NCBI RefSeq assembly: GCF_003352045.1
Contig: NZ_CP025815.1
Location: 806,001-870,000 of the forward strand
DNA length: 64,000 nt
Direction: 5' to 3'
From: Sulfitobacter sp. JL08
GTDB lineage: Bacteria; Pseudomonadota; Alphaproteobacteria; Rhodobacterales; Rhodobacteraceae
Shown here: piece after piece, positions 43,444 to 52,828 of the stretch
Layout: every line of letters begins with the position of its first letter
How positions within the stretch are numbered: position 1 is the stretch's first letter
Notes under the pieces: model-generated
What the model saw: only the letters and a program-made list of their open reading frames with translations
The model's database searches: none
Told to the model about the DNA's origin: nothing
Position numbers and translations under genes: made by a program

Positions 43444-44259
43444 ATGGCGAACACAGTGGAACGCACCCCGCCGCGGCAATCCGTGGTGACGGGAGCCTCA
43501 AGTGGTCTCGGTCTGGCCTTCGCTGAACATTTGGCGCAAGCAGGGAGCGACCTAGTTCTGGTGGCACGAGATCAATCGCGCCTTGAAGCATGCGCCGGCG
43601 ATCTTGCGGCGACCCATGGTGTGAAGGTCAGGACGATACCAGCGGATTTGTCGAACAGCGTGGCGGCAGGTAGAGTTTTTTCCCAACTGCGTGACTGGGA
43701 CGTGACCGCCGATGTCCTGGTCAACAATGCTGGGTTCAATGTCTATGGCCGTTTCGAAGAAACTCGTCTCGAAAGAGAAATCGAGATGATCCGGCTCCAT
43801 ACAATCGCCGTTGCGCAATTAACGAAAGGCTTCTTGTTGGATCGCAAAAGGACTCACCGGAACCGGATCGTAAATGTTTCTTCAATAGCCGCACTCGTTC
43901 CGGGACCATTTGTCTCTGTACACTTCGCAACCCGTGCGCACTTGCTGAGCTTCTCTCTCGCTCTGGCTGAGGAATACCGCGGAACTGATGTCGATGTAAC
44001 TTGCCTTTGTCCTGGCCCCATGCGAACTGACTTCTTCAGGCGTGCGGGAATGAGCGATGTGAGGCTTGCCAGCGGATGGCCCATGCAAACCATGTCCCCT
44101 TCCGAGGTTGCTAAGGATGGCTTTGATGCGATGATGAAGGGTAAGCGGATGACGATACCCGGTTGGCGCAACAAGCTTTTTTCGTTTGCCGCCGAGATGG
44201 CACCACGGCCCCTAAGGTCCCGTTTCACGAAATGGATCATGGATCGGGTTGAAGCCTAA
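43444..44259 (+). CDS. SDR-family oxidoreductase-like protein without catalytic Tyr/Lys
   Basis: 271 residues with a classical SDR fold: cofactor motif TGASSGLG (residues 17-24), NNAGF and NVSSIAA with the catalytic Ser. At the active site, where relatives read YxATK, this protein reads SVHFATRAHLLSFS, so the general-base Tyr is His and the Lys is Arg. The rest (CLCPGPMRTDFFRRAG) is intact. It may be an NAD(P)-binding pseudoenzyme or a decaying gene. The start ATG at 43444 follows AGGGAGAACC. Confidence 0.8.
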   Translation: MANTVERTPPRQSVVTGASSGLGLAFAEHLAQAGSDLVLVARDQSRLEACAGDLAATHGVKVRTIPADLSNSVAAGRVFSQLRDWDVTADVLVNNAGFNVYGRFEETRLEREIEMIRLHTIAVAQLTKGFLLDRKRTHRNRIVNVSSIAALVPGPFVSVHFATRAHLLSFSLALAEEYRGTDVDVTCLCPGPMRTDFFRRAGMSDVRLASGWPMQTMSPSEVAKDGFDAMMKGKRMTIPGWRNKLFSFAAEMAPRPLRSRFTKWIMDRVEA

Positions 44260-44308
44260 CCCGCTCAGTCACATTCTGCGTTTAACGCGGTATGAGAGCG
44301 ACTGCATT

Positions 44309-44533
44309 GGGCTGATTGTGTTGAAAAACTCAGTTTTCACCTAAAAACGGCGAAAAACTTTGTCACCGAGCGGCAGTTGGGAATTTTGGCCAGGGGGTCG
44401 GCCAAATCAATAGGTTGGCGATGTGCGCAGCTCTACCAAGGCCGTCCGCGCAAATAGGGCCAGCTTTTCCAATGCAACGGATTTTGGCAGAAAAACGAGA
44501 GTGCGAATTTTTCGAGTTTTTCAACATGGCGTA
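44309..44533. mobile_element. IS-derived MITE-like remnant
   Basis: Terminal inverted repeats TGTTGAAAAACTC at 44319-44331 and 44514-44526 enclose about 180 bp of non-coding DNA. The left 120 bp are homologous to 50253-50390 (shared GGGCTGATTGTGTTGAAAAA and GGCGATGTGCGC). No transposase is present. It directly precedes the truncated IS110 gene at 44601. Confidence 0.6.
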
Positions 44534-44600
44534 ATCAGAACCAGCGCGCATCGATGCCTGTTATTCTTGATGTTCATATCATTGAAAAGGAGACCGACCG

Positions 44601-45500
44601 ATGGAATATTTTGCTGGTTTGGATGTGTCCATGGAAGAGACGCATATCTGCATTCTTGATCGAGACGGGGCGCTTATCCTGGAAGGAAAAGCATCCTCGA
44701 CACCGAAGGCGATCACCGCGTTTCTGGCCGCCGGACCCACATGTACCAAAGTTGTTTTTGAGACTGGGCGGATGGCTCCAATGCTCCACCACGGCCTGAC
44801 GGAGCTTGGTGTCCCGGTTGTTTGCATCGAAAGCCGCCAAGCCTATCAGGCACTGAAGTCCCTAGCTGGGCATAAAACCGACCGAAACGACGCGCGTGGA
44901 TTGGCGCATTTGGCACGGACAGGGTTCTACAAACCGACCCATGTCAAATCGCTTTCCGCTCATGCGATCCGCTCGCTGATCGCGGCGCGCAAGAAGCTGG
45001 TCGGACAACGCGTGACCATCGATAATCAGATCCGTGGACTTGTTGTCGTGTTTGGTGTGCGATTGCCACGGGCTCTGTCGCCTGCATTCAAGGACGCTGC
45101 CCTCAAAGTCAGCGACGGCGTTCCCGGTTTGCATGCTGCGTTGCGAGGCCTGTTTGCGGCGCGCCACGCGATATTGACGGCCGTGGTCGCCATCGACAGC
45201 GATATCAAAGTGATGACGCGCAAATCAAACATCTGCACCCGCCTCATGACAGTGCCAGGCGTTGGCCCGATCACGGCACTGGCGTTCGCGGCAGCCATTG
45301 ATGATCCGACACGCTTTAAACGCTCGCGAGATGTAGGGCCCTATCTCGGGCTGGTTCCCAAACGCCACCAGTCCGGCGAGGTCGACTATATACGCACAAA
45401 AAAAGTCACTGGTCGCGACCGAACGGCTGCGCGCACGGGTAAAACATCTGCGGCAGGAATGGTTCAAATATCGCATCCCCAAAATGCAGACGTATCCTGA
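44601..45500 (+). pseudogene. IS110-family transposase, 3' truncated
   Basis: About 260 residues of a second, unrelated IS110-type transposase: MEYFAGLDVSMEETHICILD (DEDD start), GHKTDRNDARGLAHLARTGF and LMTVPGVGPITALAFAAAID then VGPYLGLVPKRHQSGEVDY. Similarity stops near 45390, where the catalytic-serine region should follow; the last 35 codons read the wrong frame of an IS630 gene. AAAAGGAGACC gives a good start. Confidence 0.85.
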
Positions 45501-46014
45501 TCGGCTTGTGTTCATTGATGAAACGTCCGTCAAAACCAACCTGACCCGTCTGCGAGGGCGCAGCTTGCGTGGCAAGCGCTTGGAAATGAGCGCACCCTTC
45601 GGCGCTTGGGGCACGCAAACGTTCATCGCGGGTCTGACCCATGACAGCTTGATTGCGCCCTGGGTGATCAAAGGGGCAATGGATGGAGAAGCCTTCGCCG
45701 CATACATTCGGGAGGTCCTTGCGCCAGAGCTGCTGCCGGGAACCGTCGTGATCTGTGACAACCTTGCGACGCATCGCAACAAGGAGGCGGCGCAGGCGCT
45801 GAAAGATATCGGATGCTGGTTCTTATATCTGCCGCCTTACTCGCCAGATCTCAATCCAATCGAGATGGCCTTCTCCAAACTGAAAGCACATCTTCGACGA
45901 ATCGGGGCCAGGACGTTCGATCAGATGTTCGATGCATTGGCCGAAGTCTGCGACCTGTTCACCCCACAAGAATGCTGGAACTACTTTTGCGAGGCAGGAT
46001 ATGGATCAGGTTAA
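45395..46014 (+). pseudogene. IS630-family transposase, 5' truncated
   Basis: From KKSLVATERLRARVKHLRQE onward this is the C-terminal DDE catalytic half of an IS630 transposase: YPDRLVFIDETSVKTNLTR (first Asp), GTVVICDNLATHRNKEAAQA (second Asp) and LPPYSPDLNPIEMAFSKLKA (Glu). The N-terminal HTH part is missing and has been replaced by the IS110 gene. An ATG at 45484 lies inside the catalytic domain and is not a native start. Confidence 0.85.
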
Positions 46015-46061
46015 AGGCGCGAAGCTTTAAGCCTCAAAGAGGCGTGTCACACGGACCACTG

Positions 46062-46355
46062 TCAACCGACGCCATCAATGATCGCGAGATTACATTTCGC
46101 AGAGGCGTGCCGGTGTTTCGCCAATTCAATGTAATCCGGATCGGCAAGCCATTCTTCAGCTTTGCTTCGACTGGGAAATTTCATGACAACCGTGCGTGGG
46201 AAACCCCATTCGCCTTCAACCACCGTTGTTTTGCCGCTTGTTGTCGCAAGAATTTCACCATCATGCCGTCGAAAGATCGGCATAAAGCCCGCGAGGTAAG
46301 ACTTATATCTCTCTTCATCAAAAATCTCGAGTTGACCTATCACATATGCTGCCAT
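46062..46355 (-). CDS. DUF1330 domain protein
   Basis: 97 residues from ATG 46355 (GAGGATGAA upstream). MAAYVIGQLEIFDEERYKSY and FPSRSKAEEWLADPDYIELA match the DUF1330 ferredoxin-like-fold family, whose members are small dimeric proteins of unknown function. Single gene. Confidence 0.85.
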   Translation of the reverse strand: MAAYVIGQLEIFDEERYKSYLAGFMPIFRRHDGEILATTSGKTTVVEGEWGFPRTVVMKFPSRSKAEEWLADPDYIELAKHRHASAKCNLAIIDGVG

Positions 46356-46379
46356 TTCATCCTCCAAACGTCAGGTAAG

Positions 46380-46916
46380 TGGTAGAGTAACACGAAAGCT
46401 TCGGAGGAGGCTTCACCGCTTTTGCCTGAAGCTCTTCTCGGTCCATTTAGCCATAGCTCTATTCCCTTTCCAGAAGCCCCCCTCTAAAAGTAATCGCGGA
46501 AAAATCTGATTATCTACGCCGGTCCCCTGACCCGAATGTTTCGAACTTATATACCCCCCCGTCGCAGGTATCCCGCCCATCCTCAGTGCAAGCTGATCAA
46601 AAATCGTGTTGGTGCGCGAACGGACCGCGACATCCAGCAAGCCGGATTGACGATTGGGTGATCGGCCAAAGTTGCCGAACGCACCCGCCTGAAACGGAGC
46701 AGGAGCGCGTCTAGGCGGCGCTGGCATGGGTCTCCCCGCCCGCTGTATATAGGCGGGGTACGCAGGGCCGCCGGATATGGGCGCTGGCTGGGTAACTAAA
46801 GGCCGCATTCTTCTCAATGTGTCGGTGTGCAGGAAAAAAATGCTGGTAAAGACCGCCTGAAAATGTGATGATAATACAAAGAACACTCGAAACAATTCGA
46901 GGAACGAGGCAGTAGT
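46380..46916. other. Intergenic, no supported gene
   Basis: About 540 bp. A 160-codon minus-strand frame (46413-46895) is open but Pro/Arg-rich, with no ribosome-binding site and no known family; I do not accept it as a gene. The AT-rich last 80 bp, with GAGGAACGAGG, lead into the TTG start at 46917. Confidence 0.4.
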
Positions 46917-47906
46917 TTGGCGAAATTAGTCGTTACCACAAGCGGCACGACAATTGTCGTGAAAAATGGCGATTCCGTTCTCGTTGATATAGTTGGCGGT
47001 GGAACCGTTACCATTGTCGCGGCGCCGGACGCCAATATCAAGAACCTCAAGATCGACTTTGGCGGGAATGACCACGTCGCCGACGAAGTAGAAATCGATC
47101 TTTCGACTTTCCAGAGTTACAGTCTGCATATCGATATCAACGATTACGACCCTACTGACTCAGTTGTCCTGAACAATGCTTTCAACCGCCATGTCGATCC
47201 AGGAAAAGAAGACGAATACAACTTTGAATACATTGGTGCAAATGGCGCCACGTTCAACGGCTTCCTCCGCGCCAAAGATAAAGGTGAAAAGGATTTCACA
47301 GACCAACCTCCTCCGATTGTCATCTGCTTTGCGAAGGGAACAATCATTGACACCACTCTTGGTCCGACGCCCGTCGAATGTCTGACCGAAGGCGATCTGG
47401 TTCGCACCAGAGATAATGATGACCAGCCTATCAGGTGGATCGGCCGTAGGCGGTTGGACAGTCTTGAACTGGCCCGCAGACCCAATCTCGCACCGGTCCG
47501 GATCCATACTGGCGCCCTCGGCCGCGGGCTGCCACATGTAGATCTGACAGTGTCGCCACAGCATCGGATTCTTGTCGAAGGTTGGCAGGCCGAACTGCAT
47601 TTCGGCGAGTCGGAGATCCTCGTCCCCGCCATCGCCTTGGTCAACGGAAAGTCCGTTCGAACGTTGCCCGATATTGACCAAATCACCTACTATCACCTGC
47701 TCTTCGACCAACACGAAATCATCACCGCAAACGGCGCTCCGACAGAAAGTATGTTGACCGGTGAAATGGCGCTTTTAGCATTGGATCAGGAAGCCCAACA
47801 TGAAATCCAAATGCTTTTTGAATCGCGACAAGAACCAAGTGGCGTTCAACGTGCCGCCCGGCCCATCCTGCGCCAGAGAGATGCGGCGATCTTCAAAGTC
47901 GCCTGA
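46917..47906 (+). CDS. Hint-domain protein
   Basis: 329 residues from TTG 46917. The N-terminal 130 residues are beta-rich and Asp-rich (KIDFGGNDHVADEVEIDLST), as in secreted RTX-like adhesins. The Hint (hedgehog/intein) domain starts at ICFAKGTIIDT, with the candidate self-splicing nucleophile C137, and contains HVDLTVSPQHRILVEG (H216). There is no Sec signal; proteins like this in Rhodobacteraceae are usually type I secretion substrates. A truncated type I system lies at 53-55 kb. No classical intein C-terminal Asn, so cleavage rather than splicing would be expected. Confidence 0.8.
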   Translation: MAKLVVTTSGTTIVVKNGDSVLVDIVGGGTVTIVAAPDANIKNLKIDFGGNDHVADEVEIDLSTFQSYSLHIDINDYDPTDSVVLNNAFNRHVDPGKEDEYNFEYIGANGATFNGFLRAKDKGEKDFTDQPPPIVICFAKGTIIDTTLGPTPVECLTEGDLVRTRDNDDQPIRWIGRRRLDSLELARRPNLAPVRIHTGALGRGLPHVDLTVSPQHRILVEGWQAELHFGESEILVPAIALVNGKSVRTLPDIDQITYYHLLFDQHEIITANGAPTESMLTGEMALLALDQEAQHEIQMLFESRQEPSGVQRAARPILRQRDAAIFKVA

Positions 47907-48420
47907 AGAAGTCCTCGCAGCAAAGCACGGCCAATTGTCGACCCAATCGGGGCAAAAGTGCATCTGCTGATACTTCAGACCGGCCATTCGCCGCACAGGA
48001 CAGGAGTGGCGTCTTTGTGAGCGTCAGCTCAGTAGCACTTCTGCTCTGACGATCAGGTCGACAGTCTCTCACAGTCATGCTGTCAGACCAAAGAATGAAG
48101 GCAATTGATACTTCTCGGACATTGGTGCTCTTCGCAGCATCGGTCAAGTTGGGCTCTTGTCCGAACACTACCACTACAACGGAAAGACAGAGTGGGCAGG
48201 TCTTATGCGCATGCTGGATGCGCGCGGTCGAGACTACGCAAGCTGAGAACCACACAGGGAGCCGAAAAACCGCTATTCGCCATCACGCAGCAAAGTGGAA
48301 GGAATGGGCTCTTGGCGGTCATTAGCCGCTGTCTGCACCTATGACTGCAATGCAGGACTTACCCGACATTGAGATTTAGGATAGTCTGAGTTTGTCCGAA
48401 TTACTTGGAAAGCCATCGCC
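47907..48420. other. Intergenic with duplicated aldolase end
   Basis: Holds the 154-bp aldolase-end copy at 48158-48311 and dispersed-repeat words (GGCCATTCGCCGCACAGG at 47983; GCGGTCATTAGCCGC at 48316). No other gene is seen. Confidence 0.5.
48158..48311 (+). repeat. 154-bp perfect repeat, copy 2 (aldolase gene end)
   Basis: Identical to 9120-9273, including 29 in-frame aldolase codons and stop. There is no start codon or upstream gene body, so it is a dead fragment. Because the block ends at the aldolase's own downstream flank, it came from this or an identical locus. Confidence 0.9.
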
Positions 48421-48924
48421 ATGGAAATTCGCTCAATCGACAAGCTAGAGAGAGAAGCGCAGCTTCGGGATTTGGTTCGTGAATATCTGAACCATGAAAT
48501 CTCGGAGTTGCGTGCAGTCTCAGGGCTTGATCTCAACGTCGATGAGTTGGTTGCAAATACCTTTGATCACATCGACGAATACCTTCCTCCTGCCGGAGGC
48601 CTTCACATCTCGATTGACGGCAGCGACAATTTGCAAGGGTGCGTATTTCTAAAAATGATCCGACCGGACGCGTGCGAAATCAAACGATTGTACGTCAAAC
48701 CAGCGGCCCGTGGGTTGGGCCTCGGACGAAAGCTCATGGAGAGTATTCTGTCCCACGCGTCAAACTTGGGCGCAGCGCGCGTTCTGCTGGATACAGGCGT
48801 CTATGACACCGCTGCACAGGGATTGTATCACAACTTGGGTTTCCGCCAGATCGAAAGCTACCCGGAAGGAGAAAGCGACCCTGAACTGCAGCCCTATTTG
48901 CTTTTCATGCAGCTCGATCTTTAG
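48421..48924 (+). CDS. GNAT-family N-acetyltransferase
   Basis: 167 residues. The acetyl-CoA binding motif is in CEIKRLYVKPAARGLGLGRK (R/Q-x-x-G-x-G/A type) and the late YHNLGFRQIESYPEG strand fits the GNAT fold. It probably acetylates a small amine or an amino-acid-like substrate. ATG 48421 has no strong ribosome-binding site. Single gene. Confidence 0.85.
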   Translation: MEIRSIDKLEREAQLRDLVREYLNHEISELRAVSGLDLNVDELVANTFDHIDEYLPPAGGLHISIDGSDNLQGCVFLKMIRPDACEIKRLYVKPAARGLGLGRKLMESILSHASNLGAARVLLDTGVYDTAAQGLYHNLGFRQIESYPEGESDPELQPYLLFMQLDL

Positions 48925-49120
48925 ACTTCCGCATCTGTGTATTTGAGACAAATCTCGGAAACTTAGTTTGACGACCTGACATACGCTTTGGGCTGAAAGG
49001 TCATTCGCCGCAGTCTGAGCCAATTGTAGCTCAGCGGATGAAGCCGAAGTTTCCAGTGGCCCTAAAATCCATTTGAGATTAATGAAGCTTGATTAGGGCG
49101 CATCAAATCCGGAGCGTTTT

Positions 49121-50224
49121 GTGTCACTTATAAAACTATCGCTACCTCTGCTGCTTGTGTGCATCGTCGCATGCTCTCGCGCTCCAGAACTTGTGGGCAT
49201 CGATAATCCCGAAATCCCTATAAGATCGGTTGCCGAAGCTACCAAACATAAGGTCTTTATTGTCACAACGCGCGAAGACACGGAGGTCGTTGGAGCTCTT
49301 TTTTCCGAGCTACGAGCGGATGAGTTGGGACTAGCCTCAGTAGAAGTATCTGTACCTCCGACCCATGTTACCGGTGCTTTGGAGCGACCAAAAACTCTTC
49401 CACCTGATCCACGAACTGAATTCGCAGTCATCGATCCCGCAAGATACTCATCAAAGAGCCTTTTTCTCTCATCGCTAAATACGGAGCTACGAGTTCGCGC
49501 TCCGGCTCAGCGGGAAGTGCTATTGTTCGTCCATGGGTACAACATGACCACCAGCGACGCCATTTTGCAGGTGGGACAATTTGTAGAAGACAGTGGCTTT
49601 GAAGGAGTTCCGGTACTCTTCACCTGGGCGTCCGCAGGTCGCACCTCCAGATACGTTTACGACCTCAACAGTGCTCTTGTTGCACGGCCTCTTTTGATCG
49701 ACGCGTCCGAACTCCTCAGCAAGAGCATTGCTACTAAGTATCACATCTTCGCCCATTCCATGGGAAGTTTTCTGACGATGGAAGCGATCGTTGATGTGGC
49801 GCAGAAGAATCAGTTCAACAGAACGGGTCGACTGCAGAACGTAGTGCTTGCATCACCCGACATAGATATCGACTTGTTTCGGTCTCAGATGGGACAAATC
49901 AATACGACATTCGACAGATTCTTTGTCCTTTTGTCCAAGGATGACTCTGCGTTACGTGCTGCGCGCCAAATCGCCGGTGGTGTCCCGCGCGTGGGGGCTG
50001 CGGATGCCGAAGAACTAAGCACTCTTGGCGTCAACGCGATCGACCTGTCGAAAGTTCAGGACTCAAGGACCGGCAGTCATTCAAAATTCGCGGGATCCCC
50101 AGAAGTCGTCCAGTTGATCGGGCGCGCACTCAACAATGCTCCATCTTATGGTTCACGAAGACAAACAGCTTTGGAAGAAGTCATCGGAGACCTGCCTGTG
50201 CGCGTAGTTACAGCGCGGAACTGA
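49121..50224 (+). CDS. Lipoprotein alpha/beta hydrolase, DUF900-like
   Basis: 367 residues from GTG 49121 (GGAG upstream). The signal sequence LSLPLLLVCIVACS has a lipobox ending at C18. The alpha/beta hydrolase core shows REVLLFVHGYNMTTSDAILQ (oxyanion region) and HIFAHSMGSFLTMEA with the nucleophile Ser in HSMGS, as in the DUF900 esterase-like family. C-terminal ...GSHSKFAG supplies a candidate catalytic His. Expected in the cell envelope; substrate unknown. Confidence 0.85.
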   Translation: MSLIKLSLPLLLVCIVACSRAPELVGIDNPEIPIRSVAEATKHKVFIVTTREDTEVVGALFSELRADELGLASVEVSVPPTHVTGALERPKTLPPDPRTEFAVIDPARYSSKSLFLSSLNTELRVRAPAQREVLLFVHGYNMTTSDAILQVGQFVEDSGFEGVPVLFTWASAGRTSRYVYDLNSALVARPLLIDASELLSKSIATKYHIFAHSMGSFLTMEAIVDVAQKNQFNRTGRLQNVVLASPDIDIDLFRSQMGQINTTFDRFFVLLSKDDSALRAARQIAGGVPRVGAADAEELSTLGVNAIDLSKVQDSRTGSHSKFAGSPEVVQLIGRALNNAPSYGSRRQTALEEVIGDLPVRVVTARN

Positions 50225-50252
50225 GTACTTGAGCGCCATAATGAACTTTCGC

Positions 50253-50448
50253 TTCGGGCTGATTGTGTTGAAAAACTCTGTTTTCTGTAAGAAATGGTGA
50301 AAAACTTTGCCATAGAGCGCCGGTTGAAGATTTTGGCTGGGGGCTCGACCAAATCAGAGCTTTGGCGATGTGCGCGTCTCTAACAACCATCGACACGCAA
50401 ACGGGTCGCTGCAACACTTTAATCTTTGACCAAAGATGGAGTGAGCAT
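50253..50448 (+). mobile_element. IS left-end remnant
   Basis: Starts with GGGCTGATTGTGTTGAAAAA, the same end as at 44309, and runs 196 bp to GGAGTGAGCAT. The inner part carries the dyad ATCTTTG-AC-CAAAGAT and a GGAG that in an intact element would precede the transposase start. No transposase follows. Related fragments: 44309-44533 and 41453-41490. Confidence 0.65.
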
Positions 50449-50459
50449 CTTGCTTGGAT

Positions 50460-50800
50460 TCAGTCAGGTTTCTCTGGCGTTTTGCCGCTGTCCTCCAGAT
50501 GGAGCATGGCACGGGCGAATTGCGAAAAAAGCGCCACGAACACGCCAACGCCTACAAAGATGTAAACCACCGTAAACAGTTTTCCAAAGTCCGTCTGCGG
50601 CGACAGGTCCCCCAGACCCACAGTAGAAATAGTAGTTACGCTGAAATAGAGGGCGTCGATCCATGACCATCCTTCGACTGTGCGGTAAAAGACCGTGCCT
50701 GATAGCAGGATGAGCATGGCAAGTACGAATCCCGCACGAAATGTAGGGTTTTTCCAGGATCTGCCAACGGCGCTGAGTAGACGGAGCAAATTGACCGTAA
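50460..50800 (-). pseudogene. Two-helix potassium channel, 5' end lost
   Basis: The C-terminal 110 residues form an ion-channel domain: a first helix (FVLAMLILLSGTVFYRTV), the pore helix and selectivity filter in FSVTTISTVGLGDLSPQTDF (TVGLG), a second helix, and a short tail ending KTPEKPD. There is no credible start: the frame continues into antisense aldehyde dehydrogenase sequence past 50803. A TTG at 50789 is the only in-frame candidate and lacks a ribosome-binding site. Probably truncated at the junction, though a short functional channel cannot be excluded. Confidence 0.65.
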
Positions 50801-50802
50801 GG

Positions 50803-51508
50803 GAACCCGATGTTCGTTCTGCCCGCAGCGCTGAAAGCGCGGGGGGCGAGTATAGCCGCAGGCTGGGCTTCGTCGCTGACGATGGGTGCCGGACAGTTCT
50901 GCACCAATCCGGGCATCGCGGTTGTCGAGACTGGCGCAGAAGGTGATGCTTTTGTTGCCGCAACCGCCGAGGCGCTGAAAGGCGTGTCGTCCCAGTGCAT
51001 GCTGACGGACGGCATCGCGGACGCCTATAAGGATGGAAAAACCCGGTTCGATGGCCGCAACGCGGTCAAGGCCGTTTTCACCACCGATAGCGAAGGCCGC
51101 AATGCCAGCCCGAACCTGTTTGAAACGAACGCATCCGATTACCTGCAAGATCATGCCTTGGGCGAAGAGGTCTTTGGCCCGCTGGGTCTTGTCGTCCGCG
51201 TGTCCGGGCCGGACGAGATGATGACGCTTGCAAAGGGGTTCGAGGGGCAACTTACGGCTACGCTGCACATGGACGAAGCTGACTCCGACCTGGCGCAGCG
51301 GCTAGTGCCGGTGCTTGAGCGCAAGGCAGGAAGATTGCTTGCCAACGGTTATCCTACCGGCGTCGAAGTGGCCGACAGCATGGTCCACGGCGGCCCCTAT
51401 CCGGCATCAACCAATTTCGGCCATACCTCGGTCGGCACCCTCTCGATCCGCCGGTTCCTTAGGCCCGTCTGCTACCAGAACATGCCAGAGGCTCTGCTCC
51501 CGCGGTAA
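50803..51508 (+). pseudogene. Aldehyde dehydrogenase, C-terminal fragment
   Basis: The frame begins in mid-protein with NPMFVLPAALKARG and continues TMGAGQFCTNPGIAV (catalytic Cys) to the native C-terminus SIRRFLRPVCYQNMPEALLP. It resembles alpha-ketoglutaric semialdehyde dehydrogenases. The NAD(P)-binding half and catalytic Glu are missing. It abuts the 5' end of the antisense channel gene at 50803. Confidence 0.8.
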
Positions 51509-51548
51509 CCTGAATGAACGCAATTTTCTCCGATCGGGGATCGACATC

Positions 51549-52155
51549 GGCACTTTCAGACAAAACCAGCTTGAGCCGGGCAGGGCGGTTTCGTAGCCTC
51601 ACCGGATGACCAAACCTGACCCATTTCGCTACTTCAAGACGAGCCGTGAGATTATCCGCTTGGCGGTGATGCTGTACGTCCGTTTTCCTCTGTCCCTTCG
51701 AAATGTCGAAGACTTGCTGCATGAACGCGGCATCGATGTCAGTCATGAGGCTGTGAGATACTGGTGGCATCGGTTCGGTCCAATGTTCGCGGCGGAGATA
51801 CGAAAACGGCGGATTGCCGGGATGAAATCGAGCAAGTGGCGCTGGCATCTTGACGAGATGTTCGTGAAGATCAACGGCGAGAAACACTATCTTTGGCGGG
51901 CCGTCGATCATGAAGGCGAAGTTCTGGAAAGCTACGTCACAAAGGTGCGCGATAAGAAGGCTGCCTTGAAATTCTTAAAGAAAACAATGCGGAAGTACGG
52001 CAATCCTGAAGTTATCGTGACGGACGGGCTGGCATCGTACGGCGCTGCGCTGAAAGAGATTGGCGTCGCAGACAAGCAGGAAACGGGTCGCTGGCTGAAT
52101 AACCGAGTGGAGAATTCGCATCTGCCGTTTCGACGACGAGAGCGAGCCATGCTTC
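51549..52155 (+). mobile_element. IS6-family element, 3' truncated
   Basis: The left end GGCACTTTCAGACAAAACC is a diverged version of the end at 14784. The element is about 85-90 percent similar to that copy up to 52155, where it stops abruptly inside the transposase; the right end is missing. Confidence 0.85.
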
Positions 52156-52181
52156 CCCGAATGCAGCTCAGCCGAAATTGA
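51606..52181 (+). pseudogene. IS6-family transposase, 3' truncated
   Basis: 183 codons match the transposase at 14841 (WRWHLDEMFVKINGEKHYLW; EVIVTDGLASYGAAL; NRVENSHLPFRRRERAM). They are followed by eight foreign residues and a stop at 52181. About 45 C-terminal residues are lost, although the DDE residues are present. Confidence 0.85.
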
Positions 52182-52195
52182 CCGAACTGCTTGAA

Positions 52196-52828
52196 TCAGG
52201 AGGCCAGGGCCTCCGTCTCCGTGATCTTTTCGAACTCAGGCAGAAACTCGGGATGATACATCTCGAGATACCGCGTGATGCGTGCATTGGTGATGAGCTT
52301 TGAGACGTAGCCGCGGGCCAGAACGAGATCGAGGTGATCGCTGCCGTAAGTGTCCTCGACCAGGCGCAACTCTCGCTCCAAGTTCGCGGACTCGCGCTCC
52401 ATCAGCTCGAGCTGCTGCCGGGAGATCCCTTTCACAGCTTTCGGCTTCTCCGGATCTTTCAGCTGGCTGGCCGGCGTCGCAGCCAAGAGCGAGCGGGCGT
52501 AATTGACGGTATACTTGTTCATCGTCACCATCAGTTCCGCCGCCTCAATCTGACGCATCGGCTTCATTTTCTTCAGGATTTGGAACCCGGTCAGCGCGAC
52601 CTGCTTGTCCTTGAGGAGCTCTGCTGCCTCCGGGCATATGCCGTCGAGCAGCCGCTTTTTGTCCTGCAAGGATTTGACGTTCACATTGAGGGCTCGCGCC
52701 AATCGCTCTTCCGGTACGCCGCGCTCGAGCGCTTTCAGGATCATCTTGTGTTCCTGAATGGTGGCGAGGCGGCTGATGCGCTTGTTGTAGGTGAAGGCCT
52801 CGTCGTCCGTCGAAACCTGACACGGCGC
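52196..52828 (-). pseudogene. RepB/ParB-like partition protein, N-terminus lost
   Basis: From DAPCQVSTDDEAFTYNKR onward this is the C-terminal two thirds of a RepB/ParB-type protein: ISRLATIQEHKMILKALERG, ALNVNVKSLQDKKRLLDGIC (HTH), FQILKKMKPMRQIEAAELMV and a RepB-like C-terminus to 52196. The ParB nuclease/CTPase N-terminal part is gone. The frame extends to 52978 but that part is another gene's DNA. Such genes travel with recombinase-linked mobile elements. Confidence 0.75.

Noticed and set aside
45484-46014. IS630 reading frame as an intact transposase from ATG 45484
   Set aside because: Recognisable IS630 sequence continues upstream of that ATG and the N-terminal DNA-binding part is missing, so it is a fragment.
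46413-46895. 160-codon minus-strand frame before the Hint gene
   Set aside because: Pro/Arg-rich, no start signal, no known domain; kept as intergenic.
48158-48311. Possible IS or attachment site made by the 154-bp repeat
   Set aside because: No inverted ends, no target duplication and no mobility gene; it is best described only as a duplicated gene end.
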